Source: an uncultured Gilliamella sp.
GTDB lineage: Bacteria; Pseudomonadota; Gammaproteobacteria; Enterobacterales; Orbaceae
Length of the DNA: 64,000 nt
Reading direction: 5' to 3'
Assembly (NCBI GenBank): GCA_946482005.1
Contig: CAMLPV010000007.1
Coordinates: 62,001-126,000, forward strand
Under the pieces are notes generated by a model. That model was not told the origin of the DNA, searched no databases, and was given only the letters and a program-made list of their open reading frames with translations. This document shows, one piece after another, positions 20,683 to 30,830 of this stretch (the first letter of the stretch is position 1; each line of letters starts with the position of its first letter). The translations under genes and the position numbers were made by a program.

Positions 20683-21774
20683 TTAAACGTTAAATAAGAA
20701 ATTCATAATATCGCCATCTTGCACAATATAATCTTTTCCTTCTGAACGCATTTTCCCAGCTTCTTTTGCCCCTTGTTCGCCACCATATTTAATAAAGTCA
20801 TCAAAGGCAATGGTTTGTGCGCGAATAAAACCTTTTTCAAAATCGGTGTGAATTTTACCGGCAGCTTGCGGCGCAGTATCACCAACAGAAATAGTCCAAG
20901 CACGAACTTCCTTAACACCAGCAGTAAAATAAGTTTGTAAATTAAGCAGGCTATAACCAGCGCGAATGACTCTATTTAAACCTGGTTCGGTTAAACCAAG
21001 ATCTTGCATAAACTCATCACGGTCAGCATCATCTAGCTCCGCAAGTTCGGCTTCAATAGCTGCACAAACTGGTACGACTACGGCTTTTTCTTGTTCGGCA
21101 ATGGCTTTTACTTTGTCTAAAAAAGGGTTGTTTTCAAAACCATCCTCATTGACATTCGCAATGTACATAGTTGGTTTTAAGGTTAAGAAGCTGAGATATT
21201 TAATCGCAGCCAACTCTTCTTTGCTTAAATCTAAAAGTAATAGTTTTTTACCCTGTTCAAGATGCGGAAGACACTTTTCAAGAATCTCAAGTTCATATTT
21301 TGCCTCTTTATCTCCACCTTTAGCGCGTTTTTGTAAACGGGTAATTGCTCTTTCGCAGGCTTCAAGATCTGCTAATGCCAATTCAGTATTGATGATTTCG
21401 ATATCTTCAGCAGGATCGATTTTCCCTGCAACATGAACAATGTTTTCGTTTTCAAAACAACGAACAACATGGCCAATTGCTTCGGTTTCACGAATATTGG
21501 CTAAGAATTGATTGCCCAAACCTTCACCTTTCGACGCCCCTTTAACTAAACCTGCGATATCAACAAATTCCATCGTAGTTGGTAATGTTCGTTGTGGCTT
21601 AACGATTTCCGCTAGTTGATCTAAACGCGGATCGGGCATTGGCACTACACCTGTGTTTGGTTCGATAGTACAAAACGGAAAGTTAGCCGCTTCAATACCA
21701 GCTTTAGTTAATGCATTAAAAAGCGTTGACTTGCCCACATTAGGTAGACCGACAATTCCACATTTAAATCCCAT
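20683..21774 (-). CDS. ychF: Redox-responsive ATPase YchF (OLA1 family)
   Basis: An Obg-like P-loop protein that prefers ATP and associates with ribosomes. It has 363 residues, as in E. coli. Motifs are [14 protein letters not shown] (G1), [20 protein letters not shown] (G3 region), NVNEDG in place of NKxD, explaining ATP specificity, and a C-terminal TGS domain ([20 protein letters not shown]). It is followed by its own hairpin and looks monocistronic. Confidence 0.97.
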   Translation of the reverse strand: MGFKCGIVGLPNVGKSTLFNALTKAGIEAANFPFCTIEPNTGVVPMPDPRLDQLAEIVKPQRTLPTTMEFVDIAGLVKGASKGEGLGNQFLANIRETEAIGHVVRCFENENIVHVAGKIDPAEDIEIINTELALADLEACERAITRLQKRAKGGDKEAKYELEILEKCLPHLEQGKKLLLLDLSKEELAAIKYLSFLTLKPTMYIANVNEDGFENNPFLDKVKAIAEQEKAVVVPVCAAIEAELAELDDADRDEFMQDLGLTEPGLNRVIRAGYSLLNLQTYFTAGVKEVRAWTISVGDTAPQAAGKIHTDFEKGFIRAQTIAFDDFIKYGGEQGAKEAGKMRSEGKDYIVQDGDIMNFLFNV

Positions 21775-21945
21775 ATTATTTATTACCTTGTGTTATGAAA
21801 ATCTTAATAATAGGCACTAATTATATACTAAATCGAGCTCATTGTGCCAATGCTGACGTGGTTTAAAAAAAGTTTAATCAAATCAATAGAGAATATTGCT
21901 AAAAATTGATTATCAAAATCAGATAATTAACTGTCAGATATTTTT

Positions 21946-22773
21946 TTAATTTTCAAAGGTTAAACCGAGTTGATATAACTGATTCTTTTTCAGTCCATAT
22001 ATTTCAGCCGTTATTGCCGCCGCTTTTTTCAATGGTAACTCTTTGAGCAGTAGTTTTAGCGTATTAATTGCTTTTGGATCAATTGCATCAGCAGTTTTAT
22101 TATTACCCTCGACAATCAGTACAAATTCCCCTTTTTGACGATTACTATCTTCCTGTAACCAATTAATCAGATCTAATATGGAAAAATTGACGATAGTTTC
22201 CCAAGTTTTAGTTAGCTCTTTGGCTAGCACGATCTGTTTATCACTTCCCCAAATGGTTTGCATATCCTGCAAGGTATCTAAAAGTCGATGTGTCGATTCA
22301 TAAAAAATCATCGTTCTTGGTTCATCTAGTAATGTAGTTAGATAATCTTGTCGGGCTTTTGTTTTGGCGGGTAAAAATCCTTCATAACTGAATTTATCAG
22401 AAGGCAAACCAGAAGCAGATAGCGCTGCGATAGCAGCACAAGCACCGGGAATAGGTACCACATTAATATTATTTTCACGGCAAGCTTTCACTAGATGATA
22501 ACCAGGATCATTAATTAATGGTGTTCCTGCATCCGATATTAAAGCAATTGATAAACCTGATTTTAGTTTTTCAATCAATAGTTGTGACTTTTCTTGCTCA
22601 TTATGATCATGTAAGGCGAAGAGTTTGGCTTTAATTGCCAAATGTTGTAAAAGTAGTCCACTATGACGGGTATCTTCAGCGGCAATTAGATCAACTTGTT
22701 TAAGCGTATTAATGGCACGCAGTGTAATATCTTCTAAATTACCAATAGGGGTTGCAACAATATATAGAGTCAT
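21946..22773 (-). CDS. rsmI: 16S rRNA C1402 2'-O-methyltransferase
   Basis: RsmI modifies C1402 in 16S rRNA together with RsmH. The 275-residue protein has the tetrapyrrole-methylase fold: [48 protein letters not shown] and [21 protein letters not shown]. coli RsmI is 286 residues. The gene is divergent from the NlpD-like gene. Confidence 0.96.
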   Translation of the reverse strand: MTLYIVATPIGNLEDITLRAINTLKQVDLIAAEDTRHSGLLLQHLAIKAKLFALHDHNEQEKSQLLIEKLKSGLSIALISDAGTPLINDPGYHLVKACRENNINVVPIPGACAAIAALSASGLPSDKFSYEGFLPAKTKARQDYLTTLLDEPRTMIFYESTHRLLDTLQDMQTIWGSDKQIVLAKELTKTWETIVNFSILDLINWLQEDSNRQKGEFVLIVEGNNKTADAIDPKAINTLKLLLKELPLKKAAAITAEIYGLKKNQLYQLGLTFEN

Positions 22774-23143
22774 TATTTCAGATTTTTGTCGATTTTAAGC
22801 GAGAAATATACTATACCAAACATTGATTGTATATACTGTTAATAGCGAAAATCGCCTTAGCGGCTATCAATTAATTAAGAGGATCTTTTAGATGATTGTT
22901 AACTTGATTATTAATTGGCAGATTTAATGCTGGTTAATAATTATACTTTTGCGTTTAATTATACTATATTATGTGATAATAAATTGCGAATTTTGATGAA
23001 TTTCTAGCTTTTAACTAATAAATCAGCATTTTTAGAAGTGATTTTATTGATTTAGCTTATCAGTAATTAATATAATAGCAATTTGTTATAAAAACGATAA
23101 AATATGTTTATTAAAACTATACGAATTAATGAAAGGTGTAATT
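22774..23143. other. Divergent control region rsmI / nlpD-like
   Basis: 370 bases of very AT-rich sequence between two divergent genes. It must carry both promoters. Several TATAAT-like hexamers are visible, but in DNA this AT-rich I cannot choose one. No tRNA, small RNA or operator stood out. Confidence 0.4.
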
Positions 23144-24142
23144 GTGAAAAAAGTTATCACATTAAGTTGTTTAAGTCTGATGATTGCTGCGTGTACGCAA
23201 ACTAATCCAGCAGAAATAGAAGATATCTCTGTTAGTCAGGGCTCTTCAACCTCATCGGTTTATTCTAAGCCGCCTAAAGATATTTCTACTGGTAGTCGAG
23301 GGGCGTCCTCTTCGACTTATCCTACAGCAACAACTGCTTCTCGTTCTTCAACGGCGACTAGCTCTAACCCTGATCAAGAACAAGTTGTTACATCTACTGA
23401 GCGTATTGTTTATAATCGAGATTATAATAATATCCCTAAAGGGGGATATAAAGGCGATACCTATACTGTTAAACGAGGTGATACATTATTTTATATTGCT
23501 TGGGTAACTGGTAATGATTATCGTGCACTAGCTGCTAAAAATAACATTAAAGAACCTTATGCAGTTAATGTAGGTCAAGTACTTGATGTAAGTGGTAGTA
23601 CCACGATTGTTAAAACTAAAAAAACTACATCAACTCCGGTTAAAACGACAACTGTTCAAACGACAACAGTTAAAACTCCAAGCGTAGAAACTACTACGGT
23701 TGAAACAATTAGCGAACCAGTTTCTCAACCGACGACACCAGCTAAGCAGCCAACTCAGACCAGTACAACAACTAATGTGGCTAATATTAGATGGCAATGG
23801 CCGGCACAAGGGAAGATTATTGAAAAATTTTCAAACTCGACTAAAGGTATTGATATTTCAGGTGTTTTAGGTGATAAGGTGGTTTCTGCAGCTGATGGGC
23901 GCGTGGTTTACTCTGGTAATGCATTGCCTGGTTATGGTAACTTAATTATAGTGAAACACAACGATGACTATTTAACAGCCTATGCGCATAACCAAACTAT
24001 TTTAGTTAAAGAGCAACAAAATGTTCGAGCAGGTGAACAAATTGCCACAATGGGCGCAACCGGGACCTCATCAGTAAGATTGCATTTTGAAATTCGTTAT
24101 AAAGCGCAATCAGTCGATCCATTAAAATACTTATCAAATTAG
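23144..24142 (+). CDS. nlpD: NlpD-like LytM lipoprotein (amidase activator)
   Basis: About 332 residues. The signal peptide MKKVITLSCLSLMIAAC ends in lipobox IAAC; a Ser/Thr-rich linker follows, then LysM (YTVKRGDTLFYIAWVTGNDY), a Thr/Pro linker and a C-terminal M23/LytM domain. The zinc-site residues are lost: KGIDIS replaces HxGxD and RLHFE replaces HxH, as in NlpD/EnvC, which activate amidases rather than cut peptidoglycan. I chose the GTG at 23144, with AAGG upstream; an ATG at 23129 would include that site. Unlike E. coli, no rpoS follows; gpmA is next. Confidence 0.85.
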   Translation: MKKVITLSCLSLMIAACTQTNPAEIEDISVSQGSSTSSVYSKPPKDISTGSRGASSSTYPTATTASRSSTATSSNPDQEQVVTSTERIVYNRDYNNIPKGGYKGDTYTVKRGDTLFYIAWVTGNDYRALAAKNNIKEPYAVNVGQVLDVSGSTTIVKTKKTTSTPVKTTTVQTTTVKTPSVETTTVETISEPVSQPTTPAKQPTQTSTTTNVANIRWQWPAQGKIIEKFSNSTKGIDISGVLGDKVVSAADGRVVYSGNALPGYGNLIIVKHNDDYLTAYAHNQTILVKEQQNVRAGEQIATMGATGTSSVRLHFEIRYKAQSVDPLKYLSN

Positions 24143-24152
24143 TAAGTATTTT
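24124..24152 (+). terminator. Hairpin spanning the nlpD stop codon
   Basis: AAAATACTTA (24124-24133) pairs with TAAGTATTTT (24143-24152), placing the last codons and the TAG stop in the loop. A short T run closes the stem, so it can act as a terminator. Confidence 0.55.
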
Positions 24153-24174
24153 AAATAAATAAAAATGATTAAAA

Positions 24175-24212
24175 CATTAAAAATGTACTAATTAAAACGT
24201 ACATTTTTAATG
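24175..24212. repeat. Perfect 14-bp inverted repeat upstream of gpmA
   Basis: CATTAAAAATGTAC (24175-24188) pairs with GTACATTTTTAATG (24199-24212) around 10 bases. It has no T tail after it. It could be a terminator-like block or an operator or leader structure in front of gpmA (start 24265). Confidence 0.55.
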
Positions 24213-24264
24213 AAAACCAAATTCATTTATCCATTTTATTTTATGTAACAAAGGAGTTATATTC

Positions 24265-25017
24265 ATGGCAGTAAAAAAATTAGTTCTCATTCGTCACGGA
24301 GAAAGTGTTTGGAATCAGGAAAACCGTTTTTGTGGTTGGACTGATGTTGATTTATCTGACAAAGGTAACAAGGAAGCTGCTGAAGCAGGTAAATTATTAA
24401 AACAAGAAGGTTTTACATTTGACTATGCATATACTTCAGTATTAAAACGCGCAATTCATACATTATGGCACATTCTTGATGAAGTTGACCAAGCATGGTT
24501 GCCTGTTGAAAAGAATTGGAAATTAAATGAACGCCATTACGGTGCGTTACAAGGTCTAAATAAAGCTGAAACTGCTGCTAAATATGGTGATGATCAAGTT
24601 AAATTATGGCGTCGCGGTTTTGCAATTACCCCTCCTGCGTTAGAAAAATCAGACGAACGTTTCCCTGGTCATGATTCACGTTATAGCAGCTTACCTGAAT
24701 CAGAGTTACCTTTAACTGAAAGCTTAGCATTAACTATTAAACGTGTACTTCCTTACTGGGAATCAACTATAGCCCCGCGTGTTGCAAAAGGTGAACGTGT
24801 TATTATTGCTGCTCACGGTAACTCTCTTCGTGCTTTAGTTAAACATTTAGACAATATCAGTGATGATGACATTATCGATGTTAACATCCCAACTGGTGTA
24901 CCTTTAGTTTATGAATTTGACGACAACATGAAAGTGGTTAAGCATTATTACTTAGGTAATGCCGATGAAATCGCAGCTAAACAAGCAGCGGTAGCCAACC
25001 AGGGTAAAGCAAAATAG
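24265..25017 (+). CDS. gpmA: 2,3-BPG-dependent phosphoglycerate mutase
   Basis: Interconverts 3- and 2-phosphoglycerate in glycolysis. The 250-residue protein (E. coli 250) has the histidine phosphatase motif [12 protein letters not shown] (phospho-His), [29 protein letters not shown] and [16 protein letters not shown] with the second catalytic His. The ATG has AAAGGAG upstream. A strong terminator follows, so it is a single-gene unit. Confidence 0.98.
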   Translation: MAVKKLVLIRHGESVWNQENRFCGWTDVDLSDKGNKEAAEAGKLLKQEGFTFDYAYTSVLKRAIHTLWHILDEVDQAWLPVEKNWKLNERHYGALQGLNKAETAAKYGDDQVKLWRRGFAITPPALEKSDERFPGHDSRYSSLPESELPLTESLALTIKRVLPYWESTIAPRVAKGERVIIAAHGNSLRALVKHLDNISDDDIIDVNIPTGVPLVYEFDDNMKVVKHYYLGNADEIAAKQAAVANQGKAK

Positions 25018-25030
25018 TTTTTTTACCCAC

Positions 25031-25066
25031 AAAAGGTAAGTTGTAAAACTTACCTTTTATTTTTCT
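25031..25066 (+). terminator. gpmA terminator
   Basis: AAAAGGTAAGTT (25031-25042) pairs perfectly with AACTTACCTTTT (25047-25058) around a GTAA loop, followed by ATTTTT. Confidence 0.9.
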
Positions 25067-25105
25067 GATAACGATTATTACTATTTATTTTTTGAGACGC
25101 TAATT

Positions 25106-25681
25106 TTGTCAAAAATTTATTATATTTATGGCGTGATGAACGCTGGAAAATCTACTGAATTATTACAAATCGATCATAATTATTTAAGCAATAATATGCA
25201 GACACTATTACTTAAATCATCGGTCGATACAAGAGACTCGGCTGTTGAAATTGTCTCTCGACTGGGTTTACGTAAAAAAGCATTACAACTTGATGATAAT
25301 ACTGTTGATGATATCATCGAACAGATAAAACGAAATAACTATGCTTGTATTTTGATTGATGAAAGTCAGTTTTTATCCTCTAAAACCATCTGGAAATTAT
25401 CTGACGTATGTGATGAATTTAGCGTTCCAATGATGTTCTTTGGTCTAAAAACAGATTATATGGGACACTTATTCGAAGGTTCCAAAACACTATTAGAAAT
25501 AGCTGACAATTATAGAGAACTGAAAACGGTTTGTTGGTGTGGTAAAAAAGCCACAATGATTCTTTTAGAAGGTGAAAATGGACAAATAGTTAAATATGGG
25601 AATTCGATACATTTAGGGGATAGCGAATACCATTCAGTTTGTCGGAAACACTGGAAAGCAGGGCAAGTCAGACCAAATTAA
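25106..25681 (+). CDS. tdk: Thymidine kinase
   Basis: Phosphorylates thymidine for nucleotide salvage. The 191-residue protein has the P-loop GVMNAGKSTELLQ, the DESQFL motif, ELKTVCWCGKKATM with the first two zinc cysteines, and VCRKHW near the end for the others. The start is a TTG at 25106; alignment with E. coli Tdk (205 residues) supports it, since the P-loop lies only about 10 residues in and no ATG fits upstream. The TTG start implies modest expression. Confidence 0.94.
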   Translation: MSKIYYIYGVMNAGKSTELLQIDHNYLSNNMQTLLLKSSVDTRDSAVEIVSRLGLRKKALQLDDNTVDDIIEQIKRNNYACILIDESQFLSSKTIWKLSDVCDEFSVPMMFFGLKTDYMGHLFEGSKTLLEIADNYRELKTVCWCGKKATMILLEGENGQIVKYGNSIHLGDSEYHSVCRKHWKAGQVRPN

Positions 25682-25731
25682 CAAATATACTTGTTCTTGA
25701 TGGATTAATATTAAAAATAAGGAATTAACTC

Positions 25732-26940
25732 ATGAAACTTAGAAAGCTCTCGTTAGTTACTGCTGTGGGATTAATCTCATGTTCTGTTAGTGCACAACAT
25801 TATGTTATTACAGATACCGATTTACAAATTAGAAAAGGTGCTTGGGTTGTTAAAAATACTGACATTAACCAAGATGCGCCGACATTTTTAATAAGAAATA
25901 CTGTTCTTAGTGGTGGATTGCAACATGACTCTGAAGTGTTAACTATTCAAAGTGATGGATTGACCATTAGATTAAGTCCAACTCGCGGTTTGGGTATCTT
26001 GTCTGTGGAAGGTGATGGTATTCGTTTAGGTTGGAATTCTCCAGTTAAAGAAGTTGTTAATCCACAGTATATCAATTTAGAAAGCCGTGGTGGTAATGGT
26101 TGGCTAGAAGGCTTTAATGAAATGCTGGTTCGTTGTGGTTTTGAATGGACAGGTCATGCCGTACAAGCTGATGGTATGTTGTATACCCTTCATGGCCGAG
26201 CGCAAAATACTCCAGTTGCAAAATTGTTTGTTGATATTGAAGATAAAGCTCCATATACCATCACCGTGAGTGGTCTAATCCAAGAAAAAGCTTTCAAAAA
26301 AAGTAATTTAGAAACTTGGGTTAGACTTAGCTATGTTCCTGGTAGTAAAGAATTTACCGTTCATGATACAGTGACAAATAAAGGCGATTATCCTAAAGAT
26401 TATCAAATTATTTATCACAGCAATTTTGGGACGCCAATTCTTGAAAGGGGGGCAAAATTTGTTGCACCAGTTAAAGAAATTTCACCATTTAATGATTATG
26501 CAATAAAAGGTCTAAAAAATTGGCAAACTTACTTAGGACCAACTAGAAACTTTGATGAAATGGTCTTCAATATTTATCCTTATGCCGATTCAAGAGGGCA
26601 AACTCAAGTTATGTTAGCTAATAAGGTGGGTAATAAAGGGGTGGGTATTTCATTTAATACTCGGGAATTACCTGTGCTTACTTTATGGAAGAATACTGAT
26701 ACATTTAATCAAGGCTATGTAACAGGTATTGAACCAGGTACAAGTTTCGCTTATCCAGTCACTATAGAACGTGAACAAAAGCGTGTTCGTCAATTACCAC
26801 CAGGAAAAAGTGCTAACTTTACCTTAAAATATAGCTTATTATCGAGTAAAGAAGCAGTAAGAGCTTACAATAACGCTATCAAAACGATTCAAGGGGATCA
26901 AAAAACCACAGTTGTTGACGAACCAATGGCTCTAGAATAA
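25732..26940 (+). CDS. Periplasmic DUF4432 (aldose-epimerase-like) protein
   Basis: A 402-residue exported protein: signal peptide MKLRKLSLVTAVGLISCSVSA with a likely cut before QHYV, then a beta-rich DUF4432 domain. Relevant stretches are LTIRLSPTRGLGILSVEGDG, GGNGWLEGFNEMLVRCG, IIYHSNFGTPILERG and GYVTGIEPGTSFAYP. DUF4432 has the galactose-mutarotase fold, so a role in binding or epimerising a periplasmic sugar is possible but unproven. Neighbouring genes do not clarify it. Confidence 0.75.
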   Translation: MKLRKLSLVTAVGLISCSVSAQHYVITDTDLQIRKGAWVVKNTDINQDAPTFLIRNTVLSGGLQHDSEVLTIQSDGLTIRLSPTRGLGILSVEGDGIRLGWNSPVKEVVNPQYINLESRGGNGWLEGFNEMLVRCGFEWTGHAVQADGMLYTLHGRAQNTPVAKLFVDIEDKAPYTITVSGLIQEKAFKKSNLETWVRLSYVPGSKEFTVHDTVTNKGDYPKDYQIIYHSNFGTPILERGAKFVAPVKEISPFNDYAIKGLKNWQTYLGPTRNFDEMVFNIYPYADSRGQTQVMLANKVGNKGVGISFNTRELPVLTLWKNTDTFNQGYVTGIEPGTSFAYPVTIEREQKRVRQLPPGKSANFTLKYSLLSSKEAVRAYNNAIKTIQGDQKTTVVDEPMALE

Positions 26941-27102
26941 ATCATACTCAATATCACCACTGACCATGTAGTTGGTGGTGTATTCAACTCTTTTAACATT
27001 TTAAATTCCTATCCCCACGAAAGATAATGTTATCTATTACAGCTTAATCTAAGTTAAAATAGTTAGCAAATTCTAACATTAGATTTAACAGTAGGAATTG
27101 AA

Positions 27103-27696
27103 ATGACTGTGAGAAGGATAATAATTGGCATAAGTGGTGCAACAGGCTTTGCTTATGGTATAAAGGCTTTAGAGCTTCTCAAACCCATGGAGCTTCAAAC
27201 CCACCTCGTTATCTCTAAAGCAGCAAAAATCACAGGAAATTACGAGCATTCTAAATCCCAATTGGCCCAATTAGAATCCTTAGCCGATGTCGTCTATGCT
27301 GTTGATAATATTGGTGCCGCAATCGCTAGTGGGTCATACAAAACGATAGGCATGTTAGTCGCACCTTGCTCGATGCGAACGCTGGCAGCAATAGCTCATG
27401 GTTTATCCGATAATTTATTAACCCGTGCTGCGGATGTTGTCTTGAAAGAACGCCGTCGTTTAGTTTTAATGACGCGTGAAACACCATTACATTTAGGGCA
27501 TATTAAAAATATGGAAATGGTGACATTAATGGGCGGTATTATTTTTCCACCTGTCCCTGCGCTATATCAACACATCGAAAGTATCGATGATATGATTACC
27601 CACAGTGTTGCCAGAGCACTTGATCTGTTCGATATTGATGTACCTAGTTTACCACGCTGGGGTGAAGATCTGCATTTAAATCAAAAGCCTGAATAG
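27103..27696 (+). CDS. ubiX: UbiX/Pad1 family flavin prenyltransferase
   Basis: A 197-residue UbiX-family protein that makes prenyl-FMN, the cofactor of UbiD-type decarboxylases. The FMN-binding start is [16 protein letters not shown]; later motifs are [20 protein letters not shown] and [16 protein letters not shown]. The end [13 protein letters not shown] is typical of the B subunit of hydroxyarylic acid decarboxylases (Pad1/EcdB branch). No UbiD gene is adjacent, so its partner lies elsewhere. Confidence 0.88.
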   Translation: MTVRRIIIGISGATGFAYGIKALELLKPMELQTHLVISKAAKITGNYEHSKSQLAQLESLADVVYAVDNIGAAIASGSYKTIGMLVAPCSMRTLAAIAHGLSDNLLTRAADVVLKERRRLVLMTRETPLHLGHIKNMEMVTLMGGIIFPPVPALYQHIESIDDMITHSVARALDLFDIDVPSLPRWGEDLHLNQKPE

Positions 27697-27700
27697 TAGA

Positions 27701-28141
27701 ATGAAACTCCCCGATGCTAAAATCATAAAATTTATTCAACAGCAACATGTCTTAAGTTTAAGTGTGATATTAGCAGAACATCAACCTTGGACATGTAATG
27801 CATTCTATGTATTTGATGAAGAAAATTGCTGCTTATATCTCTTATCAGAATTAAAAACCAAACATGCACAAGCGATGTTAAAAAATCCAAATGTCGCCGG
27901 TACAATTAGTATTAGTCCAAAATCGGTCGCTAAGATTCAGGGCATTCAATTTTCAGCTAAAGCTGAACTACTTACTGAAAATCAGGCAAGCCATGCCTAT
28001 AAGCTCTATTATCACGCTTTTCCCTTTGCCAGAGTGATGAAAGCTCCGATTTGGTCAATATGTTTACAAGAAATTAAGATGACCAGTAACCTAATGGGTT
28101 TTGCGCATAAAACTTATTGGCAACGTAGTGAAGTGCTTTAA
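27701..28141 (+). CDS. YhbP family (PNP oxidase-fold) protein
   Basis: A 146-residue member of the YhbP/UPF0306 family with the FMN-binding split-barrel fold. It follows E. coli YhbP through QQHVLSLSVILAE, CNAFYVFDEENCCLYLL, KTKHAQAM, IQGIQFSAKAELL and FPFARVMKAPIWSI. Function unknown. It starts four bases after ubiX, so both are on one transcript, suggesting a flavin link (inference). Confidence 0.85.
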   Translation: MKLPDAKIIKFIQQQHVLSLSVILAEHQPWTCNAFYVFDEENCCLYLLSELKTKHAQAMLKNPNVAGTISISPKSVAKIQGIQFSAKAELLTENQASHAYKLYYHAFPFARVMKAPIWSICLQEIKMTSNLMGFAHKTYWQRSEVL

Positions 28142-28177
28142 GACGATGATATTTCGGTTTCGCCATGATCATCGTCT
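28141..28177. terminator. Hairpin between convergent yhbP and GFA genes
   Basis: AGACGATGAT (28141-28150) pairs perfectly with ATCATCGTCT (28168-28177) around 17 bases. Its place between two convergent genes suggests transcription termination, although no T run follows. Confidence 0.5.
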
Positions 28178-28212
28178 GGTTAATTACGATTTATACTATT
28201 ACTGGTCTAATT

Positions 28213-28614
28213 TTACTTAGCCGGAATACCTTCTTCATATTCAGGGTAACCATCACAAATAGTATCCCAATTTGCTTTTGAACCGGTATATACATGAATA
28301 CGTTTTTCAGCATTAATCGGTTCGTTAATCAGACCTATGCGCAAACGATAAGTACTAGTATCATTATCGCGACTAGAAAAAATATGCGAACCACATTTAC
28401 CACAAAAATGGCGATTAACGCCAGCGTCGGAATAGACTTTGATATTCTCTTCGCCTTTAATAAAGGTTAAATCTTCTTTATTAACCACTGTAGCCGAATT
28501 AAAAGCCGAACTAGTTTGTTTGCGACAACGTGAACAGTGACAAAAAACTATCGCTTTAATATCACTATTAAGTTGATAGACAATGTCACCACACAAGCAA
28601 TTACCGGTCATCAT
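28213..28614 (-). CDS. GFA-family zinc protein
   Basis: A 133-residue protein of the GFA (glutathione-dependent formaldehyde-activating) family. Its zinc cysteines are CLCGDIVY near the start, CHCSRCRKQT, and CGKCGSHIF. The Gfa namesake joins formaldehyde and glutathione, but most family members are uncharacterised and no formaldehyde dehydrogenase lies nearby. The gene stands alone. Confidence 0.87.
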   Translation of the reverse strand: MMTGNCLCGDIVYQLNSDIKAIVFCHCSRCRKQTSSAFNSATVVNKEDLTFIKGEENIKVYSDAGVNRHFCGKCGSHIFSSRDNDTSTYRLRIGLINEPINAEKRIHVYTGSKANWDTICDGYPEYEEGIPAK

Positions 28615-28653
28615 AATTAATTTCCTTATTTATCAGATTTGTCATTTCCTACT

Positions 28654-29247
28654 GCATTGTATAGGTAATTAAAAATATGATAAAGATGATTTAATGATTA
28701 ACCTCATTAGGAGAAATAGCAAAATAGTTGGGAAACGGTTTTGGTGGAAATAAAGAGATTAATAATTAGAACCAAATTAATTTCGTGATTTAGTTATTAG
28801 ACTAACCACTTGTTAAAGCATTGTATGGGTAAATAAAAAATATGATGCAGATGATTTAATGATTATCCTCTTGAGAAAAAATAGCAAAAAAGTGAGAAAC
28901 AGTTTTGGGGTAATAAAGCCGCGAATAATCAGCGCCTATTTTCTTTATTGTGTTGTCAGATTTATCATATGTAGATAAATAAAAAAATAATGCCGATGAC
29001 TTAATAATTAATTTCGTTGAGGAAAAATAGCAAAAAGATCAAGGAACATTTTTGTGGTAATAAAGATGCTAATAATTAGAACCAAATTAATTTCTTAATT
29101 TATTTATCTGACTTACCACTTGTTAAGGAATTGTAGAGTTAAATAAAAAAGATATAAATGGTTTAATAATTAATCTTATTTAGAAAAAAATAACAAAAAA
29201 CTTGAGTAAACAGTTTTGGGTAGTAATAAGTAGGCTAATAATTAATG
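28654..29247. repeat. Block of four degenerate ~150-165 bp tandem repeats
   Basis: The 696-base gap between the GFA gene and pdxT is built from four diverged copies starting near 28654, 28818, 28965 and 29128. Each begins like GCATTGTATGGGTAAATAAA, followed by GATGATTTAATGATTA, AAATAGCAAAA, GTTTTGGGGTAATAAAG and CTAATAATTAGAACC. Three copies keep TTAAG/TTTATCA-type ends. All frames contain stop codons, so it is not a gene; origin unknown. Confidence 0.75.
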
Positions 29248-29266
29248 GTAATATCCAAATTTTCAC

Positions 29267-29302
29267 AAAACACCCCATGTTTATCCATTAAATATGGGGT
29301 GT
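29267..29302 (-). terminator. pdxT terminator
   Basis: ACACCCCAT (29270-29278) and ATGGGGTGT (29294-29302) form a 9-bp stem. Read on the minus strand it is followed by TTTTGTG, nine bases past the pdxT stop. Confidence 0.75.
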
Positions 29303-29310
29303 ATCTTCAA

Positions 29311-29892
29311 TTAACATTTTTCAACAAAATAGCGCATTATGCGATTATCAGCCGTTAATTCGGGATGGAATGAACAGACTAAAATATTATTTTGTTCTGC
29401 CATCACACAATGATTATCAACAAACGCGAGTTGTGTTACTTGCTTAGCCGTTTTGGCAATATAAGGTGCTCGAATAAAGACGGCAGGAATTTGTTTACCG
29501 ATAGGAGCAATATCTAACATGGTTTCAAAGCTGGCGATTTGCCGACCAAAACCATTACGTTCGACAGTAATATCCATTAAACCCAGTTGTTCAACCTCAT
29601 TATGCTGAGTTGCACTACCACAAAGCACCAATCCAGCGCAGGTGCCAAAGATACCTTTACCTTGTTTAGCAAAAGTTTGGATTGGTTCAAATAATCCATT
29701 TTGTCTAATTAAACGGCTAATAGCGGTCGATTCACCGCCGGGAATAATCAAACCATCAAGCTGGCTTAATTGCTCGGGTTGCTTAACTGTTATTGGGGTC
29801 ACCCCATCAAGGCTGGCGAGCATATTTAAATGCTCACTTACAGCACCTTGTAAGTTAAGCACACCAATGGTTTTACTCACCTTTGAAGTCAT
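29311..29892 (-). CDS. pdxT: PLP synthase glutaminase subunit PdxT
   Basis: The glutaminase half of the PdxST pyridoxal 5'-phosphate synthase; it releases ammonia from glutamine and channels it to PdxS. It has 193 residues: IGVLNLQGAVSEH, LIIPGGESTAISR, nucleophile Cys85 in GTCAGLVLC, and VCSFHPELTAD with the catalytic His and Glu. The ATG at 29892 shares its A with the last base of the pdxS TAA (TAATG), so the two are translationally coupled. Confidence 0.97.
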   Translation of the reverse strand: MTSKVSKTIGVLNLQGAVSEHLNMLASLDGVTPITVKQPEQLSQLDGLIIPGGESTAISRLIRQNGLFEPIQTFAKQGKGIFGTCAGLVLCGSATQHNEVEQLGLMDITVERNGFGRQIASFETMLDIAPIGKQIPAVFIRAPYIAKTAKQVTQLAFVDNHCVMAEQNNILVCSFHPELTADNRIMRYFVEKC

Positions 29893-30773
29893 TACCAACC
29901 CCGATCTTGCATTCTTTCTGATTCACTTAATTTGCTGATCTCAATTCCTTTCATCGCTTCACCTAATCCTTTTGATAGTTCAGCCAATCTTGGATAATCA
30001 TCAAAATAAGTGGTGGCTTGAACGATTGCTTTGGCAAATTTTTCTGGATTTTGCGATTTAAAAATACCCGAACCGACAAATACACCATCTGCACCAAGTT
30101 GCATCATTAGTGCTGCATCAGCAGGTGTCGCCACACCGCCAGCGGCAAAATTAACCACAGGTAATTTTCCAAGTTGTTTGATTTGTAATACTAACTCATA
30201 AGGTGCACCAATTTCTTTAGCAAATGTCATCAGTTCATCTTTTGATTTGCCAACCACTAGACGAATTTGCTCATTGACACGACGCATATGTCTTACTGCT
30301 TCAACAATATTGCCAGTTCCTGGTTCACCTTTGGTGCGTAGCATCGAAGCTCCTTCCCCAATTCGGCGTAATGCCTCACCTAAATCACGGCAACCACAAA
30401 CGAAAGGTACGGTAAATTCATCTTTTAATAAATGATATTGTTCATCAGCAGGGGTGAGCACTTCGCTTTCATCAATATAATCCACGCCCATTGACTCTAA
30501 AATACGTGCTTCAACAATGTGACCAATTCGTGCTTTGGCCATCACCGGTATAGTTACCGCCTTCATTACCTCTTCAACGATAGTTGGATCCGCCATTCTT
30601 GCTACGCCCCCAGCTGCACGAATATCGGAAGGAACACGCTCTAAAGCCATTACTGCCACAGCACCAGCTTGTTCAGCAATTTTTGCTTGTTCGGCATTAA
30701 CGACGTCCATAATCACGCCGCCTTTTTGCATCTGCGCCATTCCACGTTTTACAGTTTGTGTACCTGTTTTCAT
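29892..30773 (-). CDS. pdxS: PLP synthase subunit PdxS
   Basis: Builds pyridoxal 5'-phosphate from ribose 5-phosphate, glyceraldehyde 3-phosphate and ammonia. The 293-residue TIM-barrel protein has Lys80 ([10 protein letters not shown]) and Lys148 ([12 protein letters not shown]), the two lysines that hold the intermediates in the family, and [20 protein letters not shown]. This deoxyxylulose-independent route replaces the PdxA/PdxJ route of E. coli. It is divergent from a MocR regulator. Confidence 0.98.
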   Translation of the reverse strand: MKTGTQTVKRGMAQMQKGGVIMDVVNAEQAKIAEQAGAVAVMALERVPSDIRAAGGVARMADPTIVEEVMKAVTIPVMAKARIGHIVEARILESMGVDYIDESEVLTPADEQYHLLKDEFTVPFVCGCRDLGEALRRIGEGASMLRTKGEPGTGNIVEAVRHMRRVNEQIRLVVGKSKDELMTFAKEIGAPYELVLQIKQLGKLPVVNFAAGGVATPADAALMMQLGADGVFVGSGIFKSQNPEKFAKAIVQATTYFDDYPRLAELSKGLGEAMKGIEISKLSESERMQDRGW

Positions 30774-30830
30774 TGTTACTCCTGAATTGTTAGCTGTCTA
30801 GTCTGGGGAATATTATTCAGAATTAAATCA

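Noticed and set aside
26954-26984. CACCAC/GTGGTG inverted repeat after the DUF4432 gene
   Set aside because: Short 6-bp stem with a long loop and no T run; too weak to call a terminator.
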